A stretch of DNA of 64,000 nucleotides from Verrucomicrobiales bacterium (lineage in GTDB: Bacteria; Verrucomicrobiota; Verrucomicrobiia; Limisphaerales; UBA11358). The DNA lies in assembly GCA_028712475.1 (NCBI GenBank), contig JAQTQB010000001.1, positions 310,001-374,000 on the forward strand. The letters run 5' to 3'. Under the pieces are notes generated by a model. That model ran no database searches and was not told the origin of the DNA. It saw only the letters and a program-made list of their open reading frames with translations. Positions 9,556 through 21,034 of this stretch are shown one piece after another (position 1 is the first letter of the stretch; the number at the start of each line of letters is the position of its first letter). The position numbers and the translations under genes were made by a program.

Positions 9556-10647
9556 TCACACCGCTACCGGTTTCTTGCGGAAATCAATCTCGCGGCCTTT
9601 CCAGCAAGCCACGCCGATATTGTTCATCAGCCCCAGCCGGTAACGCCACGACGACCCGTAAAACGGATTGTTCGTCGGCCAGAACGAAATGATGTCCACG
9701 CCGATGGCCTTGGCCATTTCAATGGCCTTCGCGATGTGCTTGGGATGGTCGTTCCAATTGAAGAGAAGATATTTCCATTCGAGAATCGGCTGCTGCAAAC
9801 CGCGCGCGTTGCGATATGCCACCATGTCGCGCATCGCGGCATAGGCTTTTTCAAAATTGCCGCCCTTCATGTATTTCTCGCTCATCGCGTCGCTGATGCC
9901 GTGGACGGAAAAAAGGATGTGGCTCAAATACAGCGCCGCCTCGCGCTTGGCGTCCGTGTTCAACAGCACGCCGTTAGTCGAAACCACGATGCGGCAGTCG
10001 GGGTTCTTCTCGCGGAGCATCGGCAGTTCCTTGCCGATGTTCGGCGACAAAAACGGCTCGCCCAGGTTCAGATAAAAAATCTGCCGCATCCCCAGCCGCG
10101 CCGCGAGATCCGCCATCTGGCTCAATTCCGCCAGCGGCATTTGCTTCCCCGCGCGGATGTTGGACGCACTTTCGCGCGCGCAGCCGATGCAGTCCACGTT
10201 GCAGATCACCGTGTTCTCCAGCAGCATCCCGCGATACGGCAGACGCGGCCTGGCCGGTTCGATCTGGCCTTTGGCCATGCGCCGGAAATCGCCGCAGCGC
10301 GTGCAGGTGGGGATCGGAATTTTCCCTTTTGCCAGTTCCGCCTGGAATTTTTGCGAAACGGGGCCGAAGAAAACTTCTTCAAATGAATCCTTCCGCAGAT
10401 CGCCAAGATGCCCGCTGCCGTCGTAATCCTGGCAACTGCATGAAACCGTCAGGTCGGAATTGATGGTGATGCCGTATTCCGATTCGCCGATGAGCGCGTT
10501 GCAATAATATTTGCGGCCGGTGACCTTCGCGCGCAACTCATGAAACACCACCATGACGTGCCGGAGAAAATCGCTGACGCGCCAGTTGATGCGCGCTTTC
10601 GGGTCGCGATTGCGTCGCAATGCTGGCTGTGCGGGTTGAGTTGCCAT
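9556..10647 (-). CDS. Radical SAM/SPASM-domain protein
   Basis: NTVICNVDCIGCARES core plus extra Cys clusters (CSCQDYDG, CTRCGDF). Confidence 0.75.
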   Translation of the reverse strand: MATQPAQPALRRNRDPKARINWRVSDFLRHVMVVFHELRAKVTGRKYYCNALIGESEYGITINSDLTVSCSCQDYDGSGHLGDLRKDSFEEVFFGPVSQKFQAELAKGKIPIPTCTRCGDFRRMAKGQIEPARPRLPYRGMLLENTVICNVDCIGCARESASNIRAGKQMPLAELSQMADLAARLGMRQIFYLNLGEPFLSPNIGKELPMLREKNPDCRIVVSTNGVLLNTDAKREAALYLSHILFSVHGISDAMSEKYMKGGNFEKAYAAMRDMVAYRNARGLQQPILEWKYLLFNWNDHPKHIAKAIEMAKAIGVDIISFWPTNNPFYGSSWRYRLGLMNNIGVACWKGREIDFRKKPVAV

Positions 10648-10670
10648 GAGAATAAGATGGCCGCTCGAAG

Positions 10671-11762
10671 TTAATTCAGCAAGCGATACCAGTTGTCGCG
10701 CTGATGCGGTTCCAGGCCGAGGTCTTTGATGAGGCGGTGCATGTCCGGCACGGTCATGCGGAAGGACGCGCCCGCCTGCGACACGACATTTTCCTCGAGC
10801 ATGATGCTGCCGAGGTCGTTCGCGCCGTATTTCAAAGCGACCTGCCCGATCTCCAAGCCCTGCGTGACCCACGAGCTTTGGACGTTCTTGAAATTATCCA
10901 GATAAATCCGGCTCAACGCCTGCGTCCGCAGATACTCGTGCGCGCCCACCGTCGGCGCGCGCAACTTCGTGTGCTCCGCCTGAAACGTCCACGCGATGAA
11001 CGCGGTGAAGCCTCTCGACTTGTCCTGCTGCACGCGCAACCGCTCCAGGTGTTCAATCCGGTCTTCAATCGTCTCGACGTGGCCGAACATCATTGTTGCG
11101 CTGGAAGCAAGCCCCAGCCGGTGCGCCACGTCCATGACTTCAAGCCAGTCGTCGCTCATCGCCTTGAGCGGGGCGACGCGCTGCCGCACGCGGTCCACAA
11201 GAATTTCCCCGCCGCCGCCGGGAATCGAGCCGAGGCCGGCCTTCACGAAATCCTTGATGATGGTTTCCAGCGGCTCGTTGAACACATCGCGGAAGTGCAC
11301 GAACTCGCTCGGGCTGAACCCGTGGATGTTAAAGCCGGGGAATTTATTTTTGACGTGCGACAGCAGATCGAGATACCACTGCTTCGTGAGCTTCGGATGA
11401 TGCCCGCCCTGCATCAACATCTGCGTGCCGCCGCAGGCGATGGTCTCCTCGATTTTCTTGTCAATCTCGTCGAGCGTGATGACGTAGGAATCGTCGTCTT
11501 TCTCCACGCGATAGAAAGCGCAGAACTTGCAATAGACATTGCAGACATTGGTGTAATTGACGTTGCGGTCAACGATGTAGGTGACGATCTCGTTGCCGCG
11601 CCCGTCGAAATCCTTTGCCTTGGCCAGTTGCCGGCGACGGTCCGCGAGCGCGCCGAGTTCCTCCAGCGGCAATTTATAAAGCCGCAAAGCCTCGGCGGCA
11701 TTGATGCGCTGTCCATCCCATACCTTTTGCAGCAACTCGTCCAATGACGCGTCGTAAATCAC
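10671..11762 (-). CDS. mqnC: Cyclic dehypoxanthinyl futalosine synthase (menaquinone futalosine pathway)
   Basis: Radical SAM motif NVCNVYCKFCAFYR; MLMQGGHHPKLTKQWYLDLL; HGFSPSEFVHF. Confidence 0.88.
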   Translation of the reverse strand: MIYDASLDELLQKVWDGQRINAAEALRLYKLPLEELGALADRRRQLAKAKDFDGRGNEIVTYIVDRNVNYTNVCNVYCKFCAFYRVEKDDDSYVITLDEIDKKIEETIACGGTQMLMQGGHHPKLTKQWYLDLLSHVKNKFPGFNIHGFSPSEFVHFRDVFNEPLETIIKDFVKAGLGSIPGGGGEILVDRVRQRVAPLKAMSDDWLEVMDVAHRLGLASSATMMFGHVETIEDRIEHLERLRVQQDKSRGFTAFIAWTFQAEHTKLRAPTVGAHEYLRTQALSRIYLDNFKNVQSSWVTQGLEIGQVALKYGANDLGSIMLEENVVSQAGASFRMTVPDMHRLIKDLGLEPHQRDNWYRLLN

Positions 11763-11857
11763 GGTGGAAGGTTAGCGCGTCCGTGCGATTGAGACAAGCC
11801 GGACAAAATGAAACCGCCTAGAAGCCAGGATGAAGTCGCAGAGCGACGGATGGCACC

Positions 11858-12298
11858 CTATTTAGAACCAATCAGGGATTCGAGGGCGTCGGACAACTGG
11901 TGCATTTTAAACGGCTTCCACAGTCCCACGCGCCCCGTCTGTTTGATGAACTCGACAACCTTGGGATCCCCCTGATGACCGGTGATAAAGATGAACCGCT
12001 TGCACAAATGCGGACGGGATCGCTGAACCGCCTTGTAAAACATGTCGCCGGGAAAGTTCGGCATCACCATGTCACATACGATCGCATCGAAATCGGAAGT
12101 GAGTATGTGCTGCACCCCTTCCGCGCCGGTCGGCACAATCGTGAGGCGATAACCCAAACTTTCAAGCGCGTCCTTCAGCGTGTCGGCAAAGGCCGTGTCA
12201 TCCTCCAAGATCAGAACGGTCCTGGCTTTTGTATCCAAGAGGTCGTCGGAGATTTCGTATGTCCTCGGCTCCAGTTTTGGCAGGTCGAACTCTTGCAT
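11858..12298 (-). CDS. Stand-alone response regulator receiver protein
   Basis: TVLILEDDTAFADTLKDAL, DAIVCDMVMPNFPG, FIFITGHQGD. Confidence 0.85.
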   Translation of the reverse strand: MQEFDLPKLEPRTYEISDDLLDTKARTVLILEDDTAFADTLKDALESLGYRLTIVPTGAEGVQHILTSDFDAIVCDMVMPNFPGDMFYKAVQRSRPHLCKRFIFITGHQGDPKVVEFIKQTGRVGLWKPFKMHQLSDALESLIGSK

Positions 12299-12487
12299 AT
12301 TTAAATTGGCTGATAAAAACTATGAGATAAGTAAGCCAGCCGTCCCGCCCCGGCAAGATAAAACATGCGCGTCCGGCTTTGCGCAAATCGCGGAGCAACG
12401 GGAGAAAGCAGCTTCTCCGGCGCCTTATTTGCCGATGCTGGCTTGCTAGGCCGGAGCTTCAGCAAAGGCTCGATACACCCCGTCTCG

Positions 12488-12946
12488 TCACTGATTCTTG
12501 CCGTTCACGACCTTGATGGCATCGAACAGGACATGCATCTCAAAGGGTTTCCAGAGCATCAATCCCCGGATGCTGCGGATGAACTGTTCGATCTTTCGAT
12601 CGCCCTGGTGTCCGGTCATGAAGATGAACCGGTTGCACAGTTGCGGGCGGACTCGTTCGACTGCCAGATAAAACATGTCGCCGGGAAAGTTGGGCATCAC
12701 CATGTCACAAAGGATGACGCTGTAATCGCCGGCCATTATCTTTTTCAGCCCTTCAGCCCCGTTTGGCACGACGGTGACAACATATCTTTGATTTTCGAGC
12801 GCTTCCTTCAGTATGAAGGCCAGGGCGGCATCATCCTCCAAAATCAGGATGCTCTTCGTCTTGGGAATCCCGCCGGTGTCAGGAAGTTCGTAAGTTTTCT
12901 CCGACCGCGCAGATTCGCGTCTCCGCATTAATTCGTAATCGTTCAT
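12488..12946 (-). CDS. Stand-alone response regulator receiver protein (paralogue of preceding)
   Basis: SILILEDDAALAFILKEAL, SVILCDMVMPNFPGDMFY, FIFMTGHQGD; closely related to 11858-12298. Confidence 0.85.
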   Translation of the reverse strand: MNDYELMRRRESARSEKTYELPDTGGIPKTKSILILEDDAALAFILKEALENQRYVVTVVPNGAEGLKKIMAGDYSVILCDMVMPNFPGDMFYLAVERVRPQLCNRFIFMTGHQGDRKIEQFIRSIRGLMLWKPFEMHVLFDAIKVVNGKNQ

Positions 12947-13191
12947 TTCGTCAAAATTTGAATTCTGGTTTCATTTTTTACTCCGCCATCTGTCACCCTT
13001 TGCGCAGAAACGATGTTGTGTCGGAACCCGCACCGGGAAAAGCTATCAAATTATTCCGGCATTGGCAAATTCACCTTTTCCCGATGCTCATCCGCAAATC
13101 TTCTTCCAGCCGGCTTGTCGCGCCGAAGCAAAGCGAAAGCGCGCTCAAAAGCATCGCGGTTCTTCCTGCAAAAATAATTCTCCCTTGGCGC

Positions 13192-13219
13192 TTGACATGC
13201 AACCAAAAGGTTGCATAAT
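13192..13219 (+). promoter_or_regulatory. Promoter with overlapping palindromic operator for the ArsR gene
   Basis: TTGACA (13192-13197) and CATAAT (13214-13219) with 16-bp spacing; 20-bp palindrome ATGCAACC-AAAA-GGTTGCAT at 13197-13216 within the spacer. Confidence 0.7.
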
Positions 13220-13228
13220 GTTGCGCAG

Positions 13229-13555
13229 ATGGATGCAGTCTTCAAAGCCCTGGCGGACGAGAGCCGGCGGAAATTGCTCGACCAGTTGCACCAGAGCAAC
13301 GGGCAGACGCTCGGCGAATTGTGCGCGCACCTCGACATGACGCGGCAGGCGGTGACCAAGCATCTCCTGTTGCTGGAGGCGGCGAATTTGGTCGTCGTCG
13401 TCTGGCGCGGGCGCGAGAAACTGCATTATCTCAATCCGGTGCCGATCCAAGAGATCTCCGAGCGCTGGATCGGCAAATACGAACGCCAGCGCCTCCAGGC
13501 GCTCGGCGATCTGAAAAAGGGTCTCGAACAAAACAAAACGAACAAGAAAGGATGA
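13229..13555 (+). CDS. ArsR-family winged-helix repressor
   Basis: MDAVFKALADESRRKLLDQLHQSNGQTLGELCAHLDMTRQAVTKHLLLLE. Confidence 0.88.
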   Translation: MDAVFKALADESRRKLLDQLHQSNGQTLGELCAHLDMTRQAVTKHLLLLEAANLVVVVWRGREKLHYLNPVPIQEISERWIGKYERQRLQALGDLKKGLEQNKTNKKG

Positions 13556-13559
13556 CGAT

Positions 13560-13994
13560 ATGCAAAAGCCAAAGTTAGTTTATACCACCTATATCCGCTC
13601 AACACCGAAGGATGTGTGGGCGGCCATCACCAAACCCGAATTCACCGCTCAATACTGGGGGAAGATGACGAACGTATCTGACTGGAAACGCGGCTCGAAA
13701 TGGGAACACCACAATCCCGAGCACGAAGTCTGGATCACCGGCAAGGTTTTGGAATCCGCGCCGCCCAAACGCCTCGTGCTGTCCTGGGCCGACCCGGATG
13801 ACCTCAAAGACAAATCGCGCGTCACGTTCGAAATCGAGAAGATCGAAGACATGACTTGCCTTACCGTCACTCACGGAAGTTTCACGACCGGTTCGACGAT
13901 GGCCGGCAAAGTTTCCCAAGGCTGGCCGAAAGTGCTCTCCAGTCTGAAAACCTTTTTGGAAACCGGCAAGGGACTCAACATCTTCTGCAAATGA
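13560..13994 (+). CDS. SRPBCC/AHSA1-type protein
   Basis: VYTTYIRSTPKDVWAAITKPEFTAQYWG; downstream of ArsR in the usual pairing. Confidence 0.85.
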   Translation: MQKPKLVYTTYIRSTPKDVWAAITKPEFTAQYWGKMTNVSDWKRGSKWEHHNPEHEVWITGKVLESAPPKRLVLSWADPDDLKDKSRVTFEIEKIEDMTCLTVTHGSFTTGSTMAGKVSQGWPKVLSSLKTFLETGKGLNIFCK

Positions 13995-14028
13995 CGGCGT
14001 GAGTTCCTGAACAAAAATTGAAAGGGGT

Positions 14029-14742
14029 ATGCGTATGCGAATCGGAATCATTGGCACTGGAAGCATGGGAGGGATACTTGCGCGTCACCTCGGCAAGCTC
14101 GGCGATCATGTTTCGATCGCGAACTCGCGAGGACCGGACAGTCTGATCGCGTTGGCGGCGGAGACGGGCGCGACGCCCGTTTCCGTTGCTGACGCCGCTC
14201 AAGCCGGAGAAATCGTCATCCTCGCCATTCCAACGAAGGCCGTCGCCGATCTTCCGAAGGCGTTGTTTGCGAACGTGCCGGACAGCGTCGTTGTGATTGA
14301 CATTGGCAACTACCATCCCGAGCTTCGCGATGGCCGCATCGCTGCGATTGACCGAGGTATGCTCGATAGCCAGTGGGTCGCGCAGCAGATCGGGCGTCCG
14401 GTGATCAAGGCGTTCAACAATATCTTCGCCAAAAGCCTTCTCGAAAAGGGTGTTCCGAGGGGAACGAAAGGGCGGATCGCTCTCCCGATCGCCGGCGATT
14501 CGTTGGATGCCAAGGCAACAGTGCTTCGCCTTGTTGACGAACTTGGCTTCGACCCTGTTGACGGCGGTGATCTGGACAACTCCTGGCGGCAGCAACCCGG
14601 CACGCCGGCTTACTGCCGCGATCTTGAAGCCGCTACCCTCCGTTGCGCGCTCGCCGAAGCGGATCGAAACCGGGTCGCGGAATACCGCGCTGAACAGGAA
14701 GCTCGTATCAGAAGACAGATGACAGCGCAGGCAGCAAAATGA
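14029..14742 (+). CDS. NAD(P)-binding reductase, F420:NADPH oxidoreductase-like
   Basis: MRIGIIGTGSMGGILARHLGKLGDHVSIANSRGPDSL Rossmann start; VIKAFNNIFAKSL. Confidence 0.75.
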   Translation: MRMRIGIIGTGSMGGILARHLGKLGDHVSIANSRGPDSLIALAAETGATPVSVADAAQAGEIVILAIPTKAVADLPKALFANVPDSVVVIDIGNYHPELRDGRIAAIDRGMLDSQWVAQQIGRPVIKAFNNIFAKSLLEKGVPRGTKGRIALPIAGDSLDAKATVLRLVDELGFDPVDGGDLDNSWRQQPGTPAYCRDLEAATLRCALAEADRNRVAEYRAEQEARIRRQMTAQAAK

Positions 14743-14837
14743 GTCGCGGAGCGCGGTTGTGCCCGCAGGGTCAGCCGCAGCGTGTGGAATATTCGGAAGC
14801 GTCCGGATTAAACTGCGTGCTGCGGCTGGTCTGCGTT

Positions 14838-14927
14838 GGTAGGGCGGGCAGTCCTCTGCCCGCCGCGAGCGTGGTGAGTCGTCTATTTGCCAATAGCCGA
14901 CGGCGCGCACGAGTGACGCGCCCTACC
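14838..14927. repeat. REP-like palindrome pair upstream of RAYT
   Basis: GGTAGGGCGGGCAGTCCTCTGCCCGCCGC (14838-14866) and CGACGGCGCGCACGAGTGACGCGCCCTACC (14898-14927). Confidence 0.75.
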
Positions 14928-14968
14928 TTGCGCTTTGTCCCGTTGCGACGTTTCGTTATGCTCGCTGC

Positions 14969-15436
14969 ATGGATTTGCCTGTCCGCAAAAAACTGCCGCA
15001 CACGATTCCGCAATGGGTCGCCGAAGGCAGTTGGTTTTTCATCACCATCAAATGCGTGCCGCCGGGCAAGAACCAGCTTTGCCACGCGGACGCCGGCGAC
15101 GCCGTTCTCGCGGCGATGGCGCACAATCACAACAAACTCGTCTGGCATTGTCGTCTGTGTTTGCTGATGCCCGACCATTTGCACGCCATCATCGCGTCCC
15201 CGCGCGAGCCGGGAATGCAGACGGCGGTTTCAAATTGGAAGAAGTTCGTCGCGGTGAAACACGGCATCGAATGGCAACGAGATTTTTTTGATCATCGGCT
15301 GCGTAACCAAGACGAGCTGGAGGAAAAGACCAGCTACATTCTGGTGAATCCCGTCCGCAAAGGTTTGTGCGAACGGATGGAAGATTGGACTTGGGTCTGT
15401 CGTCCGAACGATCGCCCGCCACCAATGCTTGGGTAG
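14969..15436 (+). mobile_element. REP-associated tyrosine transposase (RAYT, IS200-like Y1 family)
   Basis: HCRLCLLMPDHLHAIIASP (HUH-like), C-terminal SYILVNPVRKGLCERMEDWTW; flanked by REP-like repeats. Confidence 0.8.
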
Positions 15437-15564
15437 GGCGCGTCAGTCCCCTGCGCGCCGCACAAATCAAATCAGGTAGGGCGGGCAGTCCTCTGCCCGC
15501 CGCTTTTGGAATGGACGCGTTCGGATTCACCACGACGGCGCGCACGGAGTGACGCGCCCTACCT
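15432..15564. repeat. REP-like palindrome cluster downstream of RAYT
   Basis: GGTAGGGCGCGTCAGTCCCCTGCGCGCCGC (15432-15461), GGTAGGGCGGGCAGTCCTCTGCCCGCCGC (15475-15503), CGACGGCGCGCACGGAGTGACGCGCCCTACCT (15533-15564). Confidence 0.8.
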
Positions 15565-15706
15565 GCCAACCGCCGCGCGTAAATCTTTTTCCAGCCGGGC
15601 GAAGGCGCGTTCAAAGGCGGCGTGGCTCTTCCAGTTCGAGAAATCGGGGAGGTGATATTTGCGGACTTCTTCCGCCAAAGCTTCACTGGAGTAATGACGT
15701 TATTCT

Positions 15707-16441
15707 TCAATTCCATTCTGGCCTGACACTCTGCACCGCCTCGTGCCATGCCGACGGTTTTCGCTTAATCCGCCTTAAGGCAATTTTTACATTGATGTCG
15801 TCCAAAATTAAATCGGTCAACTTCTCGCCCTTTTGCTTGTCTTCTTTTGCGACGGCAAATCTGGCTGCCCACATCGCGCTGGAAAAATTTCCACTCTGAA
15901 GTAATTCCGCAGCAGCTTGAGAAAATGTTTCCTTGCCATAAATTTCTCGAGGTGATTTCACCGTCCCTGAAATTGTTTCAGCCCAAGTTGCCGGATCGCT
16001 TGATCCTAATTTATGACGGCCTAAAATCATTCGAATAAGCCTTGCCCTTCGGTCAAAATATCTGAGTGTGAACCACCCAATCAACGGGAGTAGAAGAAGT
16101 ATCGCACCTGTCAATTCATCGCTGATTTTTCGGTCTGTGGCTGGACTTAACAATTCAACCAGAAGAACTATTGCGCCAATTACCAATGACAAAATCAACC
16201 ATCTTCTCAGATAGCAATAGAGGACTAGCTTAACCGACCATCGTATTGGAATTTTTCGATACTGATTCCCGTTCCAATCAAAAGTATGAATTGCTTGGTA
16301 GGGAAATATTGGCATGAAGAAAAACACCATGCATTCCATGCCATCGAAATCTGGACTTCGCGTCCAAATGCTATCCGTCCAAGCCACCATTCCATTGCTT
16401 GGAACAACCGCTGTCCCCATTCCATTGACGGTTAGTGGCAT
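15707..16441 (-). CDS. Hypothetical membrane protein
   Basis: Two to three TM segments; AT-richer than flanks; start uncertain. Confidence 0.5.
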   Translation of the reverse strand: MPLTVNGMGTAVVPSNGMVAWTDSIWTRSPDFDGMECMVFFFMPIFPYQAIHTFDWNGNQYRKIPIRWSVKLVLYCYLRRWLILSLVIGAIVLLVELLSPATDRKISDELTGAILLLLPLIGWFTLRYFDRRARLIRMILGRHKLGSSDPATWAETISGTVKSPREIYGKETFSQAAAELLQSGNFSSAMWAARFAVAKEDKQKGEKLTDLILDDINVKIALRRIKRKPSAWHEAVQSVRPEWN

Positions 16442-16453
16442 TGGATCTTAATT

Positions 16454-17668
<1,215 letters not shown>

Positions 17669-17713
17669 GGCCTAATTCTCACGCAAAGGCGCGAAGGGCG
17701 CAAAGAGATTTTG

Positions 17714-17763
17714 TTGTAGCGGCGCTCTGCGAGCGCCGGACGACGGTCATAGACCGCCGCCAC
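17714..17763. repeat. REP-like palindrome overlapping the tag 3' end
   Basis: TTGTAGCGGCGCTCTGCGAGCGCC...GACCGCCGCCAC; related to 9497-9550. Confidence 0.6.
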
Positions 17764-18325
17764 ATTCTTTATGACGGAAACAGCTCACAAGATGGTCGTT
17801 CACCATGCCGACGGCCTGCATGTTGGCGTAGCAGATCGTCGAGCCGACAAACTTGAACCCACGCTTCAGCAGATCTTTGCTCATCGCATCGGAGATGTCC
17901 GTCTGGGCGGGAACTTCCTCCATGCTCTTGCGATGATTGATGATCGGTTTGCCTTCCACAAACCGCCAAAGATACGCGTCGAAGCTGCCGAATTCCTCGC
18001 GCACTTTAAGAAAAGCTTTGGCGTTCTGGATGGCGGAGCGGATTTTCAACTGGTTGCGAATGATGCCGGAGTCGTTCATCAGCTTCACAACTTTCGCCTC
18101 GCCGTATCGAGCAATCTTCTCCGCATCAAAATTGTCAAACGCGGCGCGGTAGTTTTCCCGCTTGTTCAAGACTGTCTGCCAGCTCAAGCCGGCCTGGGCG
18201 CCTTCGAGAATGAGATATTCGAACAGCAGCCGGTCATCGTGAACCGGCACGCCCCATTCGGTGTCGTGATAAAGGGTGGAAAGTTCATTCGTCGGCCAGG
18301 GACAGCGGATGAGTTCCTTTTTCAT
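17747..18325 (-). CDS. tag: DNA-3-methyladenine glycosylase I
   Basis: CPWPTNELSTLYHDTEWGVPVHDDRLLFEYLILEGAQAGLSWQTVL. Confidence 0.92.
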   Translation of the reverse strand: MKKELIRCPWPTNELSTLYHDTEWGVPVHDDRLLFEYLILEGAQAGLSWQTVLNKRENYRAAFDNFDAEKIARYGEAKVVKLMNDSGIIRNQLKIRSAIQNAKAFLKVREEFGSFDAYLWRFVEGKPIINHRKSMEEVPAQTDISDAMSKDLLKRGFKFVGSTICYANMQAVGMVNDHLVSCFRHKECGGGL

Positions 18326-18407
18326 GCAACAGCTTTGGCGAAGACGATGAACACGCTTGCGATTACGTCATCAGCTTTTGGTTTGGGCACGAAGTTGCGC
18401 CAAACGG

Positions 18408-19472
18408 CTATTTATGCCCGGTTGCGTGCTTCTGCTGCTTCTGCTGCTTGCGAAGTTCGCGGAGGTGGCGGTAGCCGACCAGCCTCTTGTTCTTTTCATC
18501 CCAGAGCCGGTAGGTGGCTGATTTGAAACTGGAAAACAAGGTGATGGGCTTCACCTGCTGAAACAGCGGGTCGGCCTTGTGGCATTTCTCCAGGTTGTAA
18601 TTGGGAATGCGCGGGCTCAAATGATGAATGTGATGGAACCCGATGTTGCCGGAAAACCATTGCAGGACACGGGGCAGCTTGTAAAAGGAACTGCCCTGCA
18701 ACGCCGCCGCCACATAGCTCCAGTCTTCCCCGCGCTCCCAATAGACATCTTCAAACTGATGCTGGACGTAAAACATCCAGACGCCCGCGCCGCCGGCGAC
18801 CATCAGGATGATCAACTGGATCAGCAGATACTCCTTCCAGCCGAAAATCAAACTCAACGCGATGGCCATTCCCAGGATGGCCGCGTTCATCGCGTGGACG
18901 GAATGACGTTCCCGCTGGCTGGCCTTGGGCGACGGAAACCGCTGCCGGAGCAGGAACAGGAACAGCGGCGCGATGACAAACAAAATGAAAGGATTGCGCG
19001 ACAGCCGGTAGGCGAATTTTTTCCAGCGCGACGATTCCAGATATTCCTGCACGGTCATGGTCCACACATCGCCCGTGCCGCGTTTGTCCAGATCGCCCGC
19101 GCTGCTGTGATGGATGGCGTGTTCCCAGCGCCAGTGATAATACGGAGTGAACGTCAGGACGCCCGCGATAAATCCCACCGTGTCGTTGGCGGCGCGCGAT
19201 TTGAAAAACGAGCCGTGGCCGCAATCGTGAAAAATGATGAACACCCGCACCAGCATCGCCCCGGCAAATATCGCCAGCGGCACCACCAGCCACCAGGAAA
19301 CGGGAAGACACAGATACATCAGATACCACAACAATCCATACGGGATGACTGTGTCAATGATCTGCCACAACGCCCGCCACACCGAAGGCTTCTGGTATTT
19401 GAGCACGATCTCCTTCCACGCTGCGTTGTCGGCATGGGGCTTTGCAGGAATCGGCTTCGCATCGTTTGTCAT
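18408..19472 (-). CDS. Fatty acid desaturase
   Basis: His boxes HDCGHGSF, HWRWEHAIHH, HHIHHL. Confidence 0.88.
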   Translation of the reverse strand: MTNDAKPIPAKPHADNAAWKEIVLKYQKPSVWRALWQIIDTVIPYGLLWYLMYLCLPVSWWLVVPLAIFAGAMLVRVFIIFHDCGHGSFFKSRAANDTVGFIAGVLTFTPYYHWRWEHAIHHSSAGDLDKRGTGDVWTMTVQEYLESSRWKKFAYRLSRNPFILFVIAPLFLFLLRQRFPSPKASQRERHSVHAMNAAILGMAIALSLIFGWKEYLLIQLIILMVAGGAGVWMFYVQHQFEDVYWERGEDWSYVAAALQGSSFYKLPRVLQWFSGNIGFHHIHHLSPRIPNYNLEKCHKADPLFQQVKPITLFSSFKSATYRLWDEKNKRLVGYRHLRELRKQQKQQKHATGHK

Positions 19473-19636
19473 AAATCTGAAAACAGTTTAACCCTAATTC
19501 CGGCGACGGCAATAGGGACTTTGAAAGAAGCGCCGGACGTTTGTCGTTTCCCCTGGCAAGGCCCGGCTCAAACCGTTTTAACTGCCACGATGCACGGCTG
19601 CGGCTTTTGTCTCCAGGCGGCGTTGCGGCCAGGCGG

Positions 19637-20944
19637 TTAAATGTCCTGCAGCCTGCCGTGCAGATAGCTTTCAAAGGAACTCAAGTCGAGCAGCCCGTGG
19701 CCGGAAAGGTTGAAGAGCAGCACGCGTCTTTTTCCTTCCTCACGCGCCTTGATCGCCTCGGCCACCACGGCCGCTATGGCGTGGGACGATTCCGGCGCGG
19801 GCACGATGCCCTCGTTGCGGGCAAACAACATCGCGGCCTCGAACACTTTCGTCTGATGATACGCCTCGGCTTCGATGAGTCCGAGCTTCAGCGCGTGGCT
19901 GACCATCGGCGACATGCCGTGGTAACGCAGCCCGCCCGCGTGGATGCTCGGCGGCATGAACTTGTGGCCAAGAGTGAACATCTTCAGCAACGGCGTGGTC
20001 TCGGCGGTGTCGCCGAAATCGTAGCGCAATTCGCCCTCCGTCAGGGTCGGACACGCAGACGGTTCGACGCCGACAATCCGGTATTTTTTCCCCTCCCGGA
20101 TTTTTTTGCGGAGGAAAGGAAACGCGATGCCGGCGAAATTGCTCCCGCCGCCGCAACAGCCGATGATCACGTCCGGCTCCTCGCCGGCCTTTTCCATCTG
20201 CTTGATGCTCTCCTCGCCGATGACCGTCTGGTGCAGGCAGACGTGGTTCAGCACGCTGCCGAGCGAATATTTTGTGCCCGGCGTCTTGACCGTGTCCTCG
20301 ACGGCTTCGCTGATGGCGATGCCGAGGCTGCCGGAACAATGCGGATCTTCCGCCTGCAACTTGCGGCCGTATTCGGTCAGGTTGCTCGGACTGGCATGCA
20401 CCGTCGCGCCCCAGGTGTGCATGAGCATCCGGCGATACGGCTTCTGGTCGTAGCTCACTTTGACCATGTAAATGTTACATTCCAGCCCGATCAGGCTGCA
20501 CGCGAACGCCAGCGATGCGCCCCACTGGCCCGCGCCGGTTTCCGTGGCGAGCCGTTTTGTGCCGGCGACCTTGTTGTAGTAAGCCTGCGGCACGGAGGTG
20601 TTGACCTTATGGCTGCCGGCGGGACTGACGCCTTCGTATTTGTAGTAGATGTGGGCCGGCGTGTTCAGCGCCTTTTCCAACCGCACGGCGCGGAGCAATG
20701 GCGTGGGCCGCCACAGCGCGTAGATGTCGCGCACGGGTTCGGGAATTTCAATCCACTTTTCCGCGCTCATTTCCTGCTCGATGAGATTGCGCGGGAAAAT
20801 CGCCTCCAACGCCTCCGGCGGCAGCGGTTCTTTGGTGCCCGGATGCAGCGGCGGCGGCAGCGGCTCGGGAAAATCGGCGTTGAGGTTATACCAGGCCGAC
20901 GGAATGTCCGCCTGTTCCAGATCGAATCGGGTTTTCTGGCTCAT
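19637..20944 (-). CDS. TrpB2-type tryptophan synthase beta-like PLP enzyme
   Basis: [58 protein letters not shown]. Confidence 0.9.
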   Translation of the reverse strand: MSQKTRFDLEQADIPSAWYNLNADFPEPLPPPLHPGTKEPLPPEALEAIFPRNLIEQEMSAEKWIEIPEPVRDIYALWRPTPLLRAVRLEKALNTPAHIYYKYEGVSPAGSHKVNTSVPQAYYNKVAGTKRLATETGAGQWGASLAFACSLIGLECNIYMVKVSYDQKPYRRMLMHTWGATVHASPSNLTEYGRKLQAEDPHCSGSLGIAISEAVEDTVKTPGTKYSLGSVLNHVCLHQTVIGEESIKQMEKAGEEPDVIIGCCGGGSNFAGIAFPFLRKKIREGKKYRIVGVEPSACPTLTEGELRYDFGDTAETTPLLKMFTLGHKFMPPSIHAGGLRYHGMSPMVSHALKLGLIEAEAYHQTKVFEAAMLFARNEGIVPAPESSHAIAAVVAEAIKAREEGKRRVLLFNLSGHGLLDLSSFESYLHGRLQDI

Positions 20945-21034
20945 TTGAAATGTGGATTGCGGCAAATCATGCCCGCAGTCGTGAACCAAACCAATCCTGC
21001 GCTGCTAAAAATCAATTTTCTCGGCGCAATAACT

